64,000 nucleotides of DNA from Flavobacterium sp. TAB 87 (GTDB lineage Bacteria > Bacteroidota > Bacteroidia > Flavobacteriales > Flavobacteriaceae): contig NZ_LLWK01000029.1 of assembly GCF_001529295.1 (NCBI RefSeq), positions 59,777 to 123,776 on the forward strand, given 5' to 3'. The notes beneath the pieces were generated by a model, which saw nothing but the letters and a program-made list of their open reading frames with translations, did not search any database and had not been told where the DNA came from. A program made the position numbers and the translations under genes. Below are positions 60,663 to 64,000 of this stretch, piece by piece (position 1 is the stretch's first letter; every line of letters begins with the position of its first letter).

Positions 60663-60694
60663 CAAATATAAGGAGTTTTTTTTATTATTTCCAA
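60663..60694 (-). promoter_or_regulatory. Promoter of the tRNA-Lys/Lys/Leu cluster
   Basis: On the minus strand TTG (60694-60692), 21 bases, TATATTTG (60670-60663); the -7 element ends 25 bases upstream of the first tRNA-Lys. Confidence 0.6.
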
Positions 60695-60765
60695 GCAATT
60701 TTATTATAAATTTGTCTTTTTTTAACTTTAATTTTCAATTCCTTAATTCATAGGGTTTTACTATC

Positions 60766-61284
60766 ATGAAAAAAATAATATTATTAGGTTATATGGGCTG
60801 TGGAAAATCTACAATTGCCGAAAAGCTATCTGGCGTAACAGAAATTCCTTTTGTCGATTTGGACAAAGTAATCGAAAATAAGGCCAATTTAGAGATCAGT
60901 GAAATTTTTGGGCAATTCGGAGAGATCTACTTTAGAAAACTAGAACACCAAACTTTTGTCGAATTACTGCAAGAACCCACTGAAATGATTATCGGTTTAG
61001 GAGGAGGAACACCATGTTATGCGAACAATCACGAGTTATTAGTAAGAGAGGATGTGCTTTCTATATATCTAAGAGCCTCTATAGAAACCTTGTTTAGTCG
61101 TTTATCGGTAAATAAAAGTAAAAGGCCGCTCATAGCGCAAATGAATGATGATGAATTAAAAGAGTTTATCGCAAAGCATTTATTTGATAGAAGCTATTAT
61201 TACAATCAAGCGCAGCATAAAGTGGTGGTTGATGATAGAAAGATTGATGAAACAGTCCAAGATATACTGAGCTTATTAGCTTAA
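60766..61284 (+). CDS. aroK: Shikimate kinase
   Basis: A 172-residue shikimate kinase of the aromatic amino acid pathway. Walker A LLGYMGCGKSTIA (residues about 5-17), the shikimate-binding DLDK and FRKLEHQ (Arg), GLGGGTPCY with the Walker B-type glycines, and the lid RPL are all visible. Length is normal. It is divergent from the tRNA cluster. Its last 9 bases overlap the 3' end of the convergent phosphoribosyltransferase gene. Confidence 0.97.
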   Translation: MKKIILLGYMGCGKSTIAEKLSGVTEIPFVDLDKVIENKANLEISEIFGQFGEIYFRKLEHQTFVELLQEPTEMIIGLGGGTPCYANNHELLVREDVLSIYLRASIETLFSRLSVNKSKRPLIAQMNDDELKEFIAKHLFDRSYYYNQAQHKVVVDDRKIDETVQDILSLLA

Positions 61285-61773
61285 AAATGCACAATCACTT
61301 TCGTTGTCAAAAACAACTTGAACGTGCTCTAATAACGAAGTAGAAAGAGAAATGCCTTTAAAGTCTGCTTTTACTGGATATTTCTTATGATTTCGGTCAA
61401 CTAGTACTGCAGTTTTAAATTTCTTTAAAGGAGCGTCTAGAAAATGGCGCACTGCATATATAAGTGTGGTGCCGGAGTTAAGCACATCATCAACTAAAAC
61501 CAAACCACGGTCAGTGTATTCATCAACAGTTAGACTTGTTGTAATTGGCGCAGTTGGATTTTGTTTGTCTATGGTAACCTTACATAAAGAAACCTTTATT
61601 GGAGAAATATGTTCTAAAGCAGCAGCAATTTTCTCAGCAAAAACATAGCCATTCGAGGCAATTCCAGCTATAACGATATTTTCTTCATCTACAAAAGTCT
61701 CGTAAATTTGGTAAGCAATACGTTTTATTTTGTGCTCGATTTCTTGATGATTTAAAATTATATTTTTGCTCAT
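61276..61773 (-). CDS. Phosphoribosyltransferase family protein (PyrR-like)
   Basis: A 165-residue type I phosphoribosyltransferase. The PRPP-binding loop is VLVDDVLNSGTTL (about residues 91-103), with GIASNGYVFAEKIA upstream (the P-P loop) and VLVDRNHKKYPVKADF downstream. The order resembles PyrR or hypoxanthine PRTases; in Bacteroidota this type is often annotated only as phosphoribosyltransferase. No pyr genes lie nearby. The TPMT-family gene is 5 bases upstream on the same strand, so the two share a transcript, together with the S4 gene. Confidence 0.87.
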   Translation of the reverse strand: MSKNIILNHQEIEHKIKRIAYQIYETFVDEENIVIAGIASNGYVFAEKIAAALEHISPIKVSLCKVTIDKQNPTAPITTSLTVDEYTDRGLVLVDDVLNSGTTLIYAVRHFLDAPLKKFKTAVLVDRNHKKYPVKADFKGISLSTSLLEHVQVVFDNESDCAFLS

Positions 61774-61778
61774 AGTAT

Positions 61779-62360
61779 TTATTTTTTTTCAAAGATAAAA
61801 AACAGTTCGTTTTCTCGTCTCGGTTTAATCGAATTATATGCGGTTTCTAAACTTTTGATTCTAAAATTAGTTCTAAATAAATTTTCGTATTCTGTTTTTG
61901 AACCACCAAAAGGCGGGCCAACCTCAGTTAAGGGAAATTGAAAGAATACACCAGCAACTTTGCCGTTTGGTTTTAATAATGACTTTACTTTTTCTACATA
62001 TTTCTCTCTCAAATATGGATTTAGTGCGCAGAAGAAGGTTTGTTCTAAGATCAGATCAAAGTGTCCTTCTAATTCAAAGAAATCGGCCTGAATTAATTGT
62101 TCTGATTGGAGATGTGGAATTCTCTTTCTAATATAGTGTAAAGGTGTAGTCGCAAAATCAACAACGAATACGCTCTCAAAGCCATTTTCTAGTAAGTATT
62201 CCAGTTCATAGCTATTTCCACCACCAGGAATCAGTATAGAAAGCGATTTGTCGGTCAGTTGATCTATGTATTCTTTTAACGGAGTAGAGATCGAGCCAAT
62301 GTCCCAAGCAGTCTGTTGCTGCTGGTATCGATCTTCCCAATATTCTTTAGTCAGTTTCAT
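61779..62360 (-). CDS. SAM-dependent methyltransferase, TPMT family
   Basis: A 193-residue methyltransferase. It opens with KEYWEDRYQQQQTAWDIGSIS, the TPMT-type start; motif I is ILIPGGGNSYELEYLL, VFVVDFATTPL is the acidic loop, and ADFFELEGHFDLILEQTFFCAL is the catalytic face. TPMT relatives methylate thiols or halides; the substrate here is unknown. Its first 14 bases overlap the end of the S4 gene, so translation is coupled. Confidence 0.9.
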   Translation of the reverse strand: MKLTKEYWEDRYQQQQTAWDIGSISTPLKEYIDQLTDKSLSILIPGGGNSYELEYLLENGFESVFVVDFATTPLHYIRKRIPHLQSEQLIQADFFELEGHFDLILEQTFFCALNPYLREKYVEKVKSLLKPNGKVAGVFFQFPLTEVGPPFGGSKTEYENLFRTNFRIKSLETAYNSIKPRRENELFFIFEKK

Positions 62361-62739
62361 CTTTATCTTCCTCTATTTCGTTACCATATTCATCCAGATC
62401 ACGACGATCCTTTTTTGTTGGACGACCCGTTCCGCTTTTGCGATAGTGCTCTTTAGAGAGCTTTAGTAATTCTAAATGGGCGTATGCTTCAGCAGGCGTT
62501 TCATTTTTTCTATAAATATCGACCAATTTTGCGCCTACGCGACTTTCGGGAATATCAAGTACAGTAATAATTTGTGTAATTTGATCTTTTCGAAAAGTGA
62601 TTTTGTCGGTAGCAAAAACTTCTCTAGAAGGCTTGGCTACTTGTCCATTTACTGTTACATGATTTTTTTTGCATGCCTCGGTGACCATGTTTCTGGTTTT
62701 GTAATAACGCACGCACCATAAGTATTTGTCTATTCTCAT
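62347..62739 (-). CDS. S4 RNA-binding protein, Hsp15-like
   Basis: A 130-residue protein with an S4 domain at residues about 1-65 (MRIDKYLWCVRYYKTR, ACKKNHVTVNGQVAKPSREV) and a basic C-terminal tail (KEHYRKSGTGRPTKKDRRDL), like heat-shock protein Hsp15 (HslR), which binds stalled 50S subunits carrying nascent tRNA. ATG 62739 fits the domain start exactly; a -7 element at 62771 lies inside the longer frame. First gene of a unit with the TPMT-family and phosphoribosyltransferase genes. Confidence 0.9.
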   Translation of the reverse strand: MRIDKYLWCVRYYKTRNMVTEACKKNHVTVNGQVAKPSREVFATDKITFRKDQITQIITVLDIPESRVGAKLVDIYRKNETPAEAYAHLELLKLSKEHYRKSGTGRPTKKDRRDLDEYGNEIEEDKDETD

Positions 62740-62770
62740 AATTTTTCTAAAATCGGAGTTAAATTGTTTA

Positions 62771-62778
62771 CAAAAATA
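62771..62778 (-). promoter_or_regulatory. -7 promoter element of the S4/TPMT/PRTase unit
   Basis: Reads TATTTTTG on the minus strand, a TAnnTTTG match 31 bases upstream of the S4 ATG; it excludes the longer frame starting at 62817. Confidence 0.5.
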
Positions 62779-62819
62779 AATCAATATTGTATCTTGCGCA
62801 CCTAAATTTACAAGCAATA

Positions 62820-63818
62820 ATGAACAAAATTAAATATTCTTTTATAGTAGTACTAACAGTTTTTTCAATAATTTCATGTTCAAAGAAAGATGATGAGGTC
62901 GAAATAGTACCGCCAAAACCTTACGATGTGCAATATGCTATTGATAAAGTTGATATCCAAGAATATTTAAAAAACAATTATATTACTGTAGATGCGGAGT
63001 ATAATGTAACTGTTGCTAAAATTCCTGCTGGAGGAACGCAACCAAATATTTTATCCTATAAAGATAATGCAGCTTTTCCAAAATTGTTAAGTAGGTTAGT
63101 AAAGGTGCACGAAATAGAGTATGAATTGTATTATTTGGTAATTCGTGAAGGTACGGGCGAAAAACCGATGAATGTCGATGGTGTTTTAGCAGCTTACAGC
63201 GGAAGCTATTTAAAAACGACTGCAGCTGAAGGAGTTTCTACACAAACTTCCACTCATTTTGAAACAGTGATGAATCCAGCTAGTTTTATGGATTTATTTG
63301 GAACTATAAGAGGTTGGAAAGAAATTTTTCCACAGTTTAAAACGGGAACCTATTCTTCAAACGCAGATGGTAGTGTGAAATACGATAATTATGGTGTAGG
63401 TATGATCTTTATTCCTTCTGGACTGGGATATTATTCAGGGGGTAGTAATAGTATTCCTTCTTATTCCCCTTTAGTTTTCAGTTTTAAACTCTACGAAGTA
63501 AAACGTTTAGATCATGAATATAAAATAATCAATAATCAAAGTGTGGCAGAACCTGACGGCGTTCTTTCTATGTATGAAGATATAGATGGTGACGGATACG
63601 TTTGGACAGCATCAGAACTTAATAAAGGAGTTGTGAATCCGGATGATACAGATGGAGATGGAATTCCAGATTTTTTAGATACTGATGACGATGGAGATAA
63701 TTACACAACCAAATTAGAGATAAAGAATCCTGCTACGGGCAAGCCTTATCCTTTCGATCAAATTCCAACTTGTGAGTCTGGCAAGAAAAATTATTTAGAT
63801 AAAACATGTCATCCATAA
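62820..63818 (+). CDS. FKBP-type peptidyl-prolyl isomerase lipoprotein with Asp-rich calcium-type repeat
   Basis: A 332-residue lipoprotein (lipobox IISC, Cys20). The central part is an FKBP-like domain (LVIREGTGEKPMNVDGVLAAYSGSYL, FGTIRGWKEIFPQFKTGTYS, MIFIPSGLGYYSGG, SPLVFSFKLYEV), split in places from the classical consensus. The C-terminal ~70 residues hold DIDGDGYVWTASELN and DDTDGDGIPDFLDTDDDGDN, thrombospondin type 3/EF-hand-like Asp repeats that probably bind calcium. The location is likely the outer membrane or surface. It resembles flavobacterial FKBP lipoproteins related to gliding GldI-type proteins, though that link is only architectural. ATG 62820 gives the clean signal peptide. 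Confidence 0.87.
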   Translation: MNKIKYSFIVVLTVFSIISCSKKDDEVEIVPPKPYDVQYAIDKVDIQEYLKNNYITVDAEYNVTVAKIPAGGTQPNILSYKDNAAFPKLLSRLVKVHEIEYELYYLVIREGTGEKPMNVDGVLAAYSGSYLKTTAAEGVSTQTSTHFETVMNPASFMDLFGTIRGWKEIFPQFKTGTYSSNADGSVKYDNYGVGMIFIPSGLGYYSGGSNSIPSYSPLVFSFKLYEVKRLDHEYKIINNQSVAEPDGVLSMYEDIDGDGYVWTASELNKGVVNPDDTDGDGIPDFLDTDDDGDNYTTKLEIKNPATGKPYPFDQIPTCESGKKNYLDKTCHP

Positions 63819-63842
63819 TAATGTATAGAGTTTTAATACAAA

Positions 63843-63872
63843 GCGGCCATCAATTGATGGTCGTTTTTTTTT
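63843..63872 (+). terminator. Terminator after the FKBP lipoprotein gene
   Basis: CGGCCATC-aatt-GATGGTCG (one G-T pair), followed by nine T. Confidence 0.82.
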
Positions 63873-63921
63873 GTTTTAACATCTATCGTTATATATAGGT
63901 TTAGGAAGGTTTTTTATATTT

Positions 63922-64000
63922 AGGAGCTATTTCCTGTCATTCGCTGTATCTTCTATTGCTTAAAGAAAGCAATAGAAGGATGCCGCTGCTACCAGGGCTA
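63922..64000. repeat. Hairpin-centred segment resembling a dispersed flavobacterial intergenic repeat
   Basis: A perfect 12-bp stem CTTCTATTGCTT (63950-63961) and AAGCAATAGAAG (63967-63978) with loop AAAGA, flanked by GGAGCTATTTCCTG on the left and GGATGCCGCTGCT, then ACCAGGGCTA, on the right. From memory, this flank pattern (GAGCTATTTCC ... GGATGCCGCT ... GGGGCTA with a variable central hairpin) recurs between genes in Flavobacterium genomes. The element is cut by the window end. Confidence 0.5.

Noticed and set aside
60343..60709. Short plus-strand open frames with the shared peptide CDPTGARTQDPI
   Set aside because: They are translations of the complements of the tRNA genes; the repeated peptide simply reflects the two identical tRNA-Lys copies.
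1..64000. CRISPR arrays, insertion sequences, prophage genes, rRNA operons
   Set aside because: No regularly spaced repeats, transposase, integrase, phage structural genes or rRNA sequence were seen on either strand.

Overview
The window looks like a chromosomal segment of a Bacteroidota bacterium of the family Flavobacteriaceae, most likely Flavobacterium or a close relative. The reasons are the strong AT bias, the many genes preceded by the Bacteroidota -7 promoter element TAnnTTTG, family-specific gene types (HmuY, DUF4374, DUF6607, DUF5683, CarboxypepD_reg-type TonB receptors, a flavobacterial TonB), and the gene orders parA-parB-DUF5683-dapB-lepB-wbqC and lpxK-pnp. No phage, insertion sequence, plasmid or CRISPR signature was seen. 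Most of the window is ordinary core chromosome with several nutrient-uptake loci set into it.

Layout. 1-8.6 kb: 3'-truncated htpG, two lipoproteins (lipocalin-like, OmpA-like), an orphan ABC ATPase, an S9 peptidase, a FabH-type synthase and cutC. 8.6-13 kb: a TonB-dependent outer membrane protein and argS. 13.1-17.3 kb: a probable heme-uptake locus, with DUF6607 divergent from a TonB receptor and an HmuY lipoprotein around a perfect 19-bp palindrome. 17.5-19.9 kb: ffh and folD. 20-25 kb: a probable siderophore locus (DUF4374 lipoprotein, TonB receptor, divergent AraC regulator) whose control region holds a second copy of the same palindrome and an 11-bp direct repeat with 21-bp period. 25-30.7 kb: rluF, an alpha/beta hydrolase, a zinc-ribbon-family coiled-coil protein that has lost its cysteines, nif3, lpxK and pnp. 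30.8-34.2 kb: a probable copper-uptake locus (small Cys protein, Met/His-rich lipoprotein, OprC-like TonB receptor). 34.2-39.4 kb: hybrid histidine kinase, gap with a TTG start and a leader hairpin, lipA and tonB. 39.5-46.6 kb: ECF sigma factor with GT2, PaiB-like protein, murB, GT4, DUF2461, rhodanese-thioredoxin lipoprotein and recF. 46.8-53 kb: TPR protein, ribH, mutL, two rhomboids and an EEP-family protein. 53-58.4 kb: the parA-to-wbqC operon. 58.7-64 kb: DUF2459 and YiaA proteins, a tRNA-Lys/tRNA-Lys/tRNA-Leu cluster, aroK, a phosphoribosyltransferase, a methyltransferase, an S4 protein, an FKBP lipoprotein, and a hairpin-centred segment that resembles a dispersed flavobacterial repeat.

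How the genes fit together. Three outer membrane receptors appear tied to metal acquisition (heme, a siderophore, copper), and the tonB gene at 38.5-39.4 kb could energise them. The heme and siderophore loci share a TTTATTTA-GAW-TAAATAWA palindrome that I interpret as the local iron-repressor (Fur-type) box. Several start codons were moved downstream of the longest open frame because a -7 element lies inside or next to the longer version. Functions are family-level calls from reading the sequence; no database search was run.
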